Below, piece by piece: positions 18,766 to 27,186 of a stretch of 36,328 nucleotides of DNA. The notes beneath the pieces are model-generated. The model was not told where the DNA came from, made no database searches, and saw only the letters and a program-made list of their open reading frames with translations. The position numbers were made by a program, and so were the translations under genes. Origin of the DNA: Paenibacillus koleovorans NBRC 103111 (GTDB lineage Bacteria; Bacillota; Bacilli; Paenibacillales; NBRC-103111); NCBI RefSeq assembly GCF_004000845.1, contig NZ_BIMA01000069.1, positions 1-36,328 of the forward strand, in the 5' to 3' direction. Numbering within the stretch: position 1 is the stretch's first letter; each line of letters begins with the position of its first letter.

Positions 18766-19691
18766 AAGTTATTGTTGTAGACGATGAATATTATGCACTG
18801 CGGAACTTGAAAAGCAAGTTGGAGAAAATGGAGGATGTCGAAGTCGTTGCGATGTATGAAGATCCTGCAACAGCCTTGGAAGAAATGAGCAGCATGCAGC
18901 CCGACCTTGCTCTACTGGATATCGAAATGCCGGAGATCGATGGCATAACCTTGTTGGGGATGATGTTCAAAAAAAGACCGGAAATGGATTTTGTTTTTAC
19001 AAGCGCTCACCATGCCTATGTGTCGGACACGCTTGAAACAAAAGCGTTGGATTTTCTCGTTAAACCGGTGAAGTACGAACAACTTTATGTCACCTTGGAA
19101 AAGATAAAGAAGATCAGAAGCAAAAGCGGCATGAGACGAAAAATGGAGATTAAGTGTTTTGGCGACTTTGCCGTATTGATCGACGGGCAATTGATCGACG
19201 ACAATTGGCGAACCAAAAAAACGGAAGAGCTTCTCGCTTATTTGTTATGCATGAACGGCAAGTATGTGTCCAGAGAACGGATCATTAATGACTTGTGGCC
19301 CGATTTGGAGATGAATAAAGGTTATGCAAACTTATATACGACGCAATATAACTTAAAGAAACGATTCGACGCTTATGGCATCCATCATTTGATCAAGAGC
19401 AGACTGGGGAACATTTGGCTCAATATCGAAGACATTAAAGTGGATTTATTGGAGTTCGATCACTTCAGTAACCGTTTTAATGCAGATAATAGTAAAATGG
19501 AAAGCCTCGAGCAAATGGTGGAGCTGTACAAAGGCATGTTATTTGAAAACAAGCTTTATTCATGGACGTTAAGTATACAGCAACCTTACGAGGTAAGGTA
19601 CGACAATGCGTTAAATACTCTGATCCAGTTTTATAGGGAACGCGGCGATGAGAAAAGAGCCGGATACTATGAAATGAAAAAAACGTTCTGA
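18762..19691 (+). CDS. Response regulator with SARP/BTAD-type output domain (short)
   Basis: This is the cognate regulator of the preceding kinase. The receiver domain (residues 1 to about 120) has acidic residues Asp7/Asp8, phospho-acceptor Asp53 (LLDIEMPEIDG), Thr80/Ser81 and Lys101. After a Lys/Arg-rich linker, a winged-helix domain of the SARP type (about 130-220) reads CFGDFAVLIDG and then KTEELLAYLL. A helical BTAD-like segment follows to the end. Such regulators often continue for several more TPR-like helices; this protein stops after about one repeat, directly before a terminator, so its BTAD part is short. The ATG overlaps the kinase stop. It shares the AT-rich composition of the kinase and lies convergent to the SLH protein gene, a plausible target. 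Confidence 0.88.
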   Translation: MKVIVVDDEYYALRNLKSKLEKMEDVEVVAMYEDPATALEEMSSMQPDLALLDIEMPEIDGITLLGMMFKKRPEMDFVFTSAHHAYVSDTLETKALDFLVKPVKYEQLYVTLEKIKKIRSKSGMRRKMEIKCFGDFAVLIDGQLIDDNWRTKKTEELLAYLLCMNGKYVSRERIINDLWPDLEMNKGYANLYTTQYNLKKRFDAYGIHHLIKSRLGNIWLNIEDIKVDLLEFDHFSNRFNADNSKMESLEQMVELYKGMLFENKLYSWTLSIQQPYEVRYDNALNTLIQFYRERGDEKRAGYYEMKKTF

Positions 19692-19712
19692 TCCAATAGC
19701 GTCCGGATAATA

Positions 19713-19749
19713 AAATCGCCCGCATGCTGTGACCGGCTGCGGGCGATTT
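19713..19749. terminator. Bidirectional terminator between regulator and SLH gene
   Basis: A perfect 12-bp stem pairs AAATCGCCCGCA (19713-19724) with TGCGGGCGATTT (19738-19749) around a 13-nt loop. T-rich flanks occur on both strands, so it can end both the regulator operon (+) and the SLH gene (-), whose stop is 19 nt away. Confidence 0.88.
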
Positions 19750-19767
19750 CATTGTTACGCATGATCT

Positions 19768-22700
19768 TTATGAACCTATGACAAAGGTGTATGTTTTCTG
19801 AGTACCGTCTTGTGCGGTTACGACCAACCGATCGGTGCTTTGCAGACTATTTCCGTGCGTAAGCTCCGTATTGTCCTGATGATAAGATTTGTAGCTTCCA
19901 TTCGGCGGTCCGGCGACAGCAGTAGTAAAGATGCCAAGGTAGTAAGTATACATAGGCACGGTAATCGTCCCTGCGACCGGATCGATTTGATAGCTGGGCG
20001 ATGACGAGGTCAAGGTTACGTCGTTGTACAGAATAAGGTAATCCGCAGTAGACGAATCTTGAGCGGTAACGCGGACGATCAAATCGGAAGTGATATCGGC
20101 CGTCTGATCCGTCACAGGCGCCAAGGCTTGATCCAACACTTGGGCGGTAGCGTGAGGGGATAGCGTTAACCCGCTCAACAACTGACCTACGGTCAAGGTG
20201 CTCGGAGCCGATAAGCTGCTCCCGCTCATATTCCCGTTCACATTGGAGAGAACCGATTTGGCGCCGCTAAGCATCGGTGTCGGCGGCGGACAATCCCATT
20301 GTGCGGAATAGGAGGTGTCTTGGGCCGGCATAGTGCTTGTTGGCGCGGGCGACCAATCTGTAAAAATACAGTCTGAATTCGATACGGTTGGCGCCTGTAT
20401 GGCAGCGCCGTACTGAACTCGAGCTGTGGAACCTCCGGCGCCTCCGTTCGCATCAAACGTCAAGTTGTAGCTGTTGCGCGTGTAATAACGCACGATAGTA
20501 AGGCTTCCATCGGCTGCAATCGTACTCGAGGCCAAGGCTTTACCGCTGCTGTCAAAGGCTGTGCTTGTGCTACGGTCATAAGTAAAGCCGGGATACTGCT
20601 GGATCGCCGGCGCCGCAGACGTGCCGGTTGTCCCTTGATAACTTCCCGTGTCGGCTTCAACGTAAAGCGAAGTGCTTCCGAGACCTTGCAGCCTGTTCGA
20701 AACACGGTAAGGCGTATCGGTACGTACTTTCCAGATGGCCGTGTACGTGGTGTCTCTCGACGGCATGGTGCCTGGAATGGCCTCTGACCAGCCGGCAAAG
20801 AGATAACCTGGTTTTGAAAAATTCGGTATTGCACTGTCGGGTATCTTCGATAAGCTTCTGGCCGAATAAACGATCGAAGTTTCTCCAGAATCGGCATAGA
20901 AAGTCATTTTGTACTTGGCAGGCAAGTATTCGTAGCTCATTTTCGATAAACCGGTTCCGAATATGTTCATGGTTCGTGCGGGCGGTGTTTCATAGCCTTC
21001 GATTGTTATCGGTACCGGTGAAACGGAAGCGCCTGCTGTACCGGTAAAGGTAGCTTTTTCCTTCGTTGTGCGGTTCCCTGTATCGGGATCTACCGTAATG
21101 TAATCAATCAGATAGGGTATATTCGTGAGCGGTGTCCATTGCGCGTACAGCGTTATATTTCCTGCTGGCATGAGGTCTGGAATGATGTAAGGTTTCGTTC
21201 CTTCAGGATCCATTGCCCATTCCTTGAATGTATAGCCAGTTCTTTTGGGCACGATTGTTAAGCTCTTTACATCTTTAATGGACGTGTTAACCGGTTTAAC
21301 AAGCCGCCCGTACTCGTTGACCCGAATTTCCTCTCTTGGATCTTGACCGTTTACTAATGGGACATTAGGATTCAAGGTTATAGAATGGTATCCGCTCTTG
21401 TACCAGGTCATATTAATAACGCGCGAGTAGGGAAGGGAATTTAAACCCGTCGTTGAGCCCTTCCACGTGACAGTCATCCTGCTGGTGAGAATTTCATCCG
21501 CGGCTGTTGGCGATACGGTTACACGGAGTGTGTTCGGATCGTATGTAAACTTATTGTTGCTAAAAGTGAGCGTGTAATTTTGTGGACGATCTTTACCCGT
21601 CATGATTTCGCCCGTTACCAAATTCAGATCGTTCAGTTTCAAGGCTTCATCGATCGATGGGAAACGTGTCTGCTCCATGGCGACAAAAGAAGGCGCTTCT
21701 TCATCTTTATAGGCAAAACCAATGAAATGACCAATCGGCGTGCCGGCTTGATAAAGTGGCCAGTATTCGCTATAAAAGAGGTCGGAGTACGAAAATGATC
21801 CGCCAAGAACTTGCGCCTCCCACTCTGCCTCCGCATACATGCCGATCTCCAGTAACAGCGCTCCTAATGTTTTTGTCGGCGCCGAAGAAGAGATTTCGTA
21901 ATAGAAATACCCGTAGAGCTGGAGGTAAGCGCCGCCCTCTGCCGTGACCCCGATGCTGTCCAATTCGATATGGAACAAACCTGCCGCCAGCTCGAGACGA
22001 ATTCCCGCCTTTAGACCCAGCGTTCCCATCACATAGAAATAGAAATTATAAGTGCCGTTGCCCGGCAAATCCACTGTGCCGAAAGAAGGCAAGCCTTCGC
22101 TGAGTTTGAAGCTGGCCGTGTATCGCTTCGCGGATTCATAACTGAAGCCGATCCCCAAGGCAATATTCGGATTCATGCTGATGACGAAACTTCCTTTAAA
22201 GTTGATATGAAGAAGACCCAATAACAGGTGTTTGTCCAATTCGAAGATTTCTTCCTCTACCAGATCAACCCAATCCGTTTCGTTCTCCAGCATAGCTTGA
22301 TAGCTTTTCACCAGCGTATCGGCGTTTACCTTGGCCGGAGCGGAAGGAGTCTGCTCCAGAACCGCTTTCAGCTGCGCCTTGATGTCTACTTTGTTGGTTG
22401 CCGTATCCCAGATATTCGCCCAGCGATCAAGCGGAGTATTCGCGGCCACGGTGCCGATCTGCGCAGACGCGTCAATGCTCGTAAATGTGAAGGCGTCCAG
22501 GTTGGCGCTGGCTTGATAGTCCTTGGGATACGGGAGATCAAAAAGTCCCAGATCGATATAGCCCCAAACCGTATTGCCGTCCACGCCCAGGCTCATTGAG
22601 ATTTCTTCCGTAAATGCTGCGCTCATATGGACAAGGATATCATTGGCCGCGCCTGTCGAAACTTGAATATCGCTTGAAACGGTGAGATTCAGACGCAAGC

Positions 22701-24897
22701 CGCTTTTTCCCTTGAAATGGGATAACGTCGTGCCGATGTCTGCTGAAACCTGCAAGTTGTGCAAGGTGACGTCCGCATTCTCGTCTCCCGGTGCTGCGGA
22801 GAGGATACGGACTTCCGGATTATTATCTTTCGGCAAGGCTGGCGAGTCGCTGGTTGCGATCAACGCTTTAAAGCTATCGGTTTGCAAAGCCGCAGTTGAC
22901 AAATAGTTGGCAGCTTCATCGACAAATCCGCTTGCCAGCGCTTGCTGTTTAATTTGATCCTCCAAAGCAGCGATATTGGCTTGCGACAACAGGTCGGCTC
23001 CGTCAATCGCTTCCTGCTTATAGAAATCCAAGGCACGAGTGATGTCTTCTTGTGTCGCATCGGTATAAGTAATTACATAATGATTCCCTGAGATGGAGAC
23101 GGACGTCACTTTCCCGTAGCCTGAAGAGGCTCCCGTACGCATATTGACGAGCGCGAGGAAATCCCCGACTCTGGCAACGGTAGCGGCGTTAAGATCCATT
23201 GGCGCATATTTGGCGTCGGAATAATCCATCGACGCCGGAGCGACCGTGATGGAGCGGTTCGTCCTGTCCCCGTCGGTGTCCGACGCAGGGTCGACGGGCA
23301 GTACGTGCGGTTTGAGCAGAACATTCATCGGGTTTGCTCTTGTGTAGGAATAAATACTCCCGTTGACCGCTGTGATCGCTACATAGGCGATATCGCCGTC
23401 ATCAGAACGATCCAAAGTGCGGAGATCGGGACGAGTCCCTTCATAAACGGCGACGGTATCGCCTACCTTCAAGCGCGTATTTCCATCGTAGCGAAAGGTG
23501 CCGCCCGCAACATCGGCGGAGTTCGGATTCGAGCCGCCGCCAACGCTCGCGCTCATTACCGCGATCGAAGGGGAGGCGACGGATACGCCATTCAGGCTCA
23601 TCTGAGAGATATCGGAAAACTTCAAATAAATCATGTAAGGATTGAGTGGCAGCCGCATGACCTCTTGTTTGGCAATGCTAAAAATATAATTTCTGGTCGT
23701 TGCGTCTTTGTTTGTGAAAGCAAGACTTGTATCCGTCAAAGTGATTTGGTAGGTGCTGCCCTCTTCGAATAAACCGCTTTTTGCAGCTACAGTAAAGTTG
23801 CCATTCGAGCCGGTTACTGCAATTCCTTCAAAATCAGGATTGGACGGAGATTTGAATGACATGCCGGCTTGAACGGCCGCCGCCGTCATTGTACCTGTAG
23901 AATCTTTCACAACGATGCTAAAGTTCGGCGCCTGGTCCATTGCATATGCATTCGGAGTGATTCTCGCAGCATCATCGGACGATGCCGTATAGTTGGCATA
24001 CAAGGTCATGTCGCTCTTGACGGTATCGCCATTCATGACCGGTTGCGTAAAAGTACGATCCTTATACCAGCCATTGAAAATGGAGCCCTCCTTGAAGGCG
24101 AGCGGAAGCTGATTCAGCGATTCGCCTCTCTTCAGACTTAGGCTGTCGATCGGCGAGCCGCCGTTCGGATTAAAAGCAATCGTATAGGTTATGTTGTCGC
24201 TGGCCCTCGCTACTTTGTTCGTTCGCATTAAAAGCGCGGCCGCTTCAGCGCGAGTCGCTTCTGAATGCGGTTGGAAATTGCCGTTTTCATCTCCGGCAAA
24301 CAAGCCGGCCTGCCAAAGCTTTACTGCCGCATCAACCGCCCATGGAGAAATGCCGGATATGTCATTAGGCTTGGATGCACGGTCCATGGTTGGATAAGGG
24401 ATACGATCGCTTTCAAAATACCTCAATGTCAGCACGGCCATCTGCTCTCTCGAGATAGCGGCGTCCGGCGAGAAGTTGTTGTTGCCGGTTCCGCTTGTAA
24501 TGCCGCTTTCGATTGCCCATTGCACATAAGGTGCATACCAAGCGTCCAGCTGCACATCTGTAAATGCGGAATTTTGGAATTGAGCTGCATCCACTTTGGC
24601 GATTCGCCCAAGTACCGTAACAAACATGGCACGACTCATGGTTGCGTCAGGCGAAAAGCGATCTTCGCTTGTGCCGCTGAATAGGCCATTGTGCTTGACA
24701 TACATGACCGCATCGTAGAACCAGGCCGAGGGTGTCACGTCATCAAACAAGCTTGGAGACACGGGCTGCGCAGTCGTTTGGGTTGCTGCCGCAGGTTCGA
24801 CAGAAGTCGGTGAAGCGGCAGAAATCCCAGGAGGCATTAAGGTTGCGAGTATACAAGACAATAGCAACAAACTTAATAGGCGTTTATACAAGTTCAA
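19768..24897 (-). CDS. Large SLH-domain surface protein with InlB-type B-repeats
   Basis: This 1709-residue protein is predicted to be secreted and held on the cell wall. A signal peptide (about residues 1-28, ending near ISAAS) is followed by three SLH domains (about 51-103, 112-163, 178-225), which bind pyruvylated wall polysaccharide. A first InlB/Flg_new B-repeat (236-304) is recognisable from FNPNGG and FNGWYKD. A middle region of about 850 residues is of unknown fold. Three more B-repeats lie near 1169-1245, 1327-1400 and 1475-1540, two of them preceded by MucBP-like YRV/YLIDY stretches, and a cadherin-like C-terminal domain closes the chain. The start is TTG at 24897, with GAGGAGGG only 3-4 nt away; a second TTG two codons later (24891) has better spacing. 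Role inferred: adhesion or a surface scaffold. No catalytic motif is seen. Confidence 0.9.
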   Translation of the reverse strand: MNLYKRLLSLLLLSCILATLMPPGISAASPTSVEPAAATQTTAQPVSPSLFDDVTPSAWFYDAVMYVKHNGLFSGTSEDRFSPDATMSRAMFVTVLGRIAKVDAAQFQNSAFTDVQLDAWYAPYVQWAIESGITSGTGNNNFSPDAAISREQMAVLTLRYFESDRIPYPTMDRASKPNDISGISPWAVDAAVKLWQAGLFAGDENGNFQPHSEATRAEAAALLMRTNKVARASDNITYTIAFNPNGGSPIDSLSLKRGESLNQLPLAFKEGSIFNGWYKDRTFTQPVMNGDTVKSDMTLYANYTASSDDAARITPNAYAMDQAPNFSIVVKDSTGTMTAAAVQAGMSFKSPSNPDFEGIAVTGSNGNFTVAAKSGLFEEGSTYQITLTDTSLAFTNKDATTRNYIFSIAKQEVMRLPLNPYMIYLKFSDISQMSLNGVSVASPSIAVMSASVGGGSNPNSADVAGGTFRYDGNTRLKVGDTVAVYEGTRPDLRTLDRSDDGDIAYVAITAVNGSIYSYTRANPMNVLLKPHVLPVDPASDTDGDRTNRSITVAPASMDYSDAKYAPMDLNAATVARVGDFLALVNMRTGASSGYGKVTSVSISGNHYVITYTDATQEDITRALDFYKQEAIDGADLLSQANIAALEDQIKQQALASGFVDEAANYLSTAALQTDSFKALIATSDSPALPKDNNPEVRILSAAPGDENADVTLHNLQVSADIGTTLSHFKGKSGLRLNLTVSSDIQVSTGAANDILVHMSAAFTEEISMSLGVDGNTVWGYIDLGLFDLPYPKDYQASANLDAFTFTSIDASAQIGTVAANTPLDRWANIWDTATNKVDIKAQLKAVLEQTPSAPAKVNADTLVKSYQAMLENETDWVDLVEEEIFELDKHLLLGLLHINFKGSFVISMNPNIALGIGFSYESAKRYTASFKLSEGLPSFGTVDLPGNGTYNFYFYVMGTLGLKAGIRLELAAGLFHIELDSIGVTAEGGAYLQLYGYFYYEISSSAPTKTLGALLLEIGMYAEAEWEAQVLGGSFSYSDLFYSEYWPLYQAGTPIGHFIGFAYKDEEAPSFVAMEQTRFPSIDEALKLNDLNLVTGEIMTGKDRPQNYTLTFSNNKFTYDPNTLRVTVSPTAADEILTSRMTVTWKGSTTGLNSLPYSRVINMTWYKSGYHSITLNPNVPLVNGQDPREEIRVNEYGRLVKPVNTSIKDVKSLTIVPKRTGYTFKEWAMDPEGTKPYIIPDLMPAGNITLYAQWTPLTNIPYLIDYITVDPDTGNRTTKEKATFTGTAGASVSPVPITIEGYETPPARTMNIFGTGLSKMSYEYLPAKYKMTFYADSGETSIVYSARSLSKIPDSAIPNFSKPGYLFAGWSEAIPGTMPSRDTTYTAIWKVRTDTPYRVSNRLQGLGSTSLYVEADTGSYQGTTGTSAAPAIQQYPGFTYDRSTSTAFDSSGKALASSTIAADGSLTIVRYYTRNSYNLTFDANGGAGGSTARVQYGAAIQAPTVSNSDCIFTDWSPAPTSTMPAQDTSYSAQWDCPPPTPMLSGAKSVLSNVNGNMSGSSLSAPSTLTVGQLLSGLTLSPHATAQVLDQALAPVTDQTADITSDLIVRVTAQDSSTADYLILYNDVTLTSSSPSYQIDPVAGTITVPMYTYYLGIFTTAVAGPPNGSYKSYHQDNTELTHGNSLQSTDRLVVTAQDGTQKTYTFVIGS

Positions 24898-25223
24898 TTT
24901 CCCTCCTCATCATCTATTAACTTGCTGATCTTAACAAACGGATCTAAATGGAATCTGAACACAATTCAGCGATTGCGACGATATGCAACCGGCATGCGTC
25001 GCGCTAAATGTAACACAAACGCCAAATAGCCGTCCGTAGGACGGTTTATGCAAGATATAAAAAGTTATTAGTTTTGGGACAAGCCGAATTTATTGTGTGC
25101 CATGAGGAGAGAAGCAATAACAAACTAGCGTTCCGTAAATAACGGCTACGAGTTTAGTAGTAGGGGAGTTGGGTTTGTTAAAGCTGAGGTTCAAATCTAG
25201 GGATTGCTTTTGTTCTGTCATGG

Positions 25224-25295
25224 AGAAGAACACCTCTTCTGTGTGGTAGTGGGAGCTCGACACTCTCACTTTACAAAACGAAGAGGTGTTTTTCT
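25224..25295 (+). repeat. Nested long hairpin (terminator-like or element remnant)
   Basis: An outer 16-bp stem pairs 25224-25239 with 25280-25295 (one G-U). Inside it an 8-bp stem pairs 25248-25255 with 25263-25270 (one G-U). The plus strand then reads TTTTTCTATT, like an intrinsic terminator, but no plus-strand gene ends here. The left arm can alternatively fold on itself (AGAAGA, 25224-25229, with TCTTCT, 25235-25240), giving two mutually exclusive structures. Confidence 0.6.
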
Positions 25296-25298
25296 ATT

Positions 25299-25322
25299 GT
25301 TTCAAGCCGTGTTTCAAACCGT
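25299..25322 (+). repeat. 12-bp tandem repeat
   Basis: GTTTCAAGCCGT (25299-25310) is followed directly by GTTTCAAACCGT (25311-25322), differing at one base. It lies just after the nested hairpin. Confidence 0.6.
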
Positions 25323-25406
25323 ACATTTAAATGTGTGCAAACTTATGCTACGCGTAATGTTACGCTGATTTGAGTCAGCGAAAGTTGAGATATTAAAAAA
25401 CTCCGT

Positions 25407-26273
25407 TTACTCCGACTCCCAACGTCCCAAGATACCTGCAGGCATGATCAGCTTCGAAGCGGTGACCGGAAGCCCGATCTCTCCCGCCGTGATGCGTCCG
25501 CCGAACTTGCGACCTAGCGACATGTGCAGCAAATTGTGAAGCACTGTAGGCGACAACCCCGTGGTGTACGAGTTGATCAGCATGAACAGCGGGTTGCTTG
25601 ATAGAATCGTCTCACAGGATTTAACGAACGGGAACAGATCCTCCTCCAGTTTCCACGTTTCCCCGTTCGGACCGCGGCCGTAGGAGGGAGGATCCATGAT
25701 GATGGCGTCGTACACGTTGCCCCGCCGTTGCTCGCGCTGCACGAATTTGAACACGTCGTCCGTGATGAACCGAACCGGCTTGTCGCCGAGCCCGGATAAA
25801 TGCAAATTTTCTTTTGCCCACTGCACGACGCCCTTCGCCGCATCCACGTGGCACACTTCCGCTCCGGCATAAGCGCAGGCCAGCGAGGCCCCGCCCGTAT
25901 ACGCGAACAGGTTGAGCACCTTGATCGGCCGGTTGGCGGATTGGATTTTGTCGATCATCCAGCTCCAGTTGGCCGCTTGCTCCGGGAACAAGCCCGTATG
26001 CTTGAAGCCGGTCGGCTTGATATAGAACGATAGCTTGCCGTAAGAGATCGTCCAACGGTCGAGCAACTGGCGCTTCATCTCCCATTGGCCGCCGCCGGCG
26101 CTGCTCCGGTGATAATGGGCGTCCGCCTGCTTCCAGCGATTCGTCTCCTGCTCAAGCGGCCATATGATGAGCGGATCCGGCCGGCGCAGCACGACATCTC
26201 CCCACCGCTCCAGCTTCTCGCCGCCGCCCGTATCGAGCAGCTCATAGTCTTTCCAATCCCTTGCTACGAACAT
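25407..26273 (-). CDS. Class I SAM-dependent RNA methyltransferase (RlmI/COG1092-like)
   Basis: This is a Rossmann-fold methyltransferase, probably acting on 23S rRNA. Counting from the chosen start, the SAM-binding motif I is VLNLFAYTGGASL (about 119-131). Motif II contains the acidic Asp144 in CHVDAAKG, and the motif IV equivalent DPPSYGRG (194-201) resembles that of RlmI/RlmK-type 23S rRNA methyltransferases. The N-terminal PUA domain of RlmI is absent; instead there is a distinct N-terminal region of about 100 residues, so the exact target is uncertain. A GTG at 26300 extends the frame, but AAGGAAGG lies 8 nt before the ATG at 26273, which is therefore preferred (288 residues). It is transcribed alone toward the AT-rich stretch. 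Confidence 0.88.
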   Translation of the reverse strand: MFVARDWKDYELLDTGGGEKLERWGDVVLRRPDPLIIWPLEQETNRWKQADAHYHRSSAGGGQWEMKRQLLDRWTISYGKLSFYIKPTGFKHTGLFPEQAANWSWMIDKIQSANRPIKVLNLFAYTGGASLACAYAGAEVCHVDAAKGVVQWAKENLHLSGLGDKPVRFITDDVFKFVQREQRRGNVYDAIIMDPPSYGRGPNGETWKLEEDLFPFVKSCETILSSNPLFMLINSYTTGLSPTVLHNLLHMSLGRKFGGRITAGEIGLPVTASKLIMPAGILGRWESE

Positions 26274-26482
26274 GATGCGAACCTTCCTTTTCCTATTCAC
26301 ATTTCGATCTGCCCCTTATTCTACATCATTCCATCTGGCAATTCCACTTGATGCGCCTGTTGTAAGCGCTCTCCTCACCGCGTTGCTGGCCATCCTGCCG
26401 ATTGTGCAAGCGAAACCGAACCGATGAAGGAAATCCGGACGTCCGGAGCATACTAGAGCTATTCCTTGAATGGGGTGGCCTC

Positions 26483-27175
26483 ATGCCCGGACGTATTTTA
26501 TTGATTGAAGACGAAGACCGGATCGCCAGAGTGCTGGAGCTGGAGCTGAAGCACGAGCAGTACGAGACGGTACGGGCTGCGGATGGTAAAACTGGGCTGG
26601 AGCTGGCACTCGCCGACGGCTGGGACATCATCCTGCTCGACGTTATGCTGCCGGAGCTGGACGGAATGGACGTGCTGCGGCAGCTGCGCGCCCAAGGCTC
26701 GACCGTGCCGATTATTATGCTGACCGCTCGGGATGCAGTGAAGGATAAAGTCACCGGGCTCGACCTTGGCGCCGACGATTACGTGACGAAGCCGTTCGCG
26801 ATCGAGGAGCTGCTGGCGCGCATCAGACGGCTCATACATGCCGTATCCCGTCTGCATTCAGCCGACACGGCGGAAGTGTTGGGGCTGGACGGGCTGCGGG
26901 TGGAGTCCCGCTCGCGTCAAGTGACCCGTGACGGCCAGCCGATCGAGCTGACGCCTACGGAATTCGATTTGCTTCTCTATTTGCTTCGCCATGCAGGCAC
27001 GGTCCTGACGCGGGAGCAAATTTTGGCCGAGGTTTGGGGCTATGATTTTGTCGGCGATACGAATCTGGTTGACGTTTACATTCGTTATTTGCGCCAGAAG
27101 GTGGACAAAGGGTACAAGGTAAAGCTGATCCACACGAGCCGAGGCGTCGGGTATTTCGTCCGGGATGCGGTGTAA
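26483..27175 (+). CDS. OmpR-family response regulator
   Basis: This is a cytoplasmic DNA-binding response regulator partnered with the kinase encoded 11 nt downstream. The receiver domain has Glu9/Asp10, phospho-acceptor Asp53 (LLDVMLP), Thr81 and Lys103 (VTKPF). The C-terminal winged helix (about 130-230) carries LTPTEFDLLLYLL, the recognition-helix region with NLVDVYIRYLRQKVD, and the wing HTSRGVGYF. A GTG at 26402 would add 27 atypical residues; the ATG at 26483, preceded by TGGGGTGG, gives the family length of 230. YkoG, ArlR or CssR-type regulators are comparable, but the stimulus cannot be told. Confidence 0.93.
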   Translation: MPGRILLIEDEDRIARVLELELKHEQYETVRAADGKTGLELALADGWDIILLDVMLPELDGMDVLRQLRAQGSTVPIIMLTARDAVKDKVTGLDLGADDYVTKPFAIEELLARIRRLIHAVSRLHSADTAEVLGLDGLRVESRSRQVTRDGQPIELTPTEFDLLLYLLRHAGTVLTREQILAEVWGYDFVGDTNLVDVYIRYLRQKVDKGYKVKLIHTSRGVGYFVRDAV

Positions 27176-27186
27176 GGAGGAGCGCC

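Larger units (their letters stand above)
24898..25406. other. 509-bp non-coding, AT-rich stretch
   Basis: No ORF with a ribosome-binding site was found on either strand. It holds the upstream region of the SLH gene, for which no convincing promoter was picked. It also holds small hairpins at 25030-25044 (CCGTCC/GGACGG) and 25363-25380 (CGCTGA/TCAGCG), the nested hairpin at 25224-25295, and a 12-bp tandem repeat at 25299-25322. It may be the scar of a lost mobile element; nothing here proves that. Confidence 0.5.

Noticed and set aside
25363-25380. CGCTGA/TCAGCG hairpin as the terminator of the methyltransferase gene
   Set aside because: There is no T tract on the minus strand after the stem; kept only as a small hairpin.
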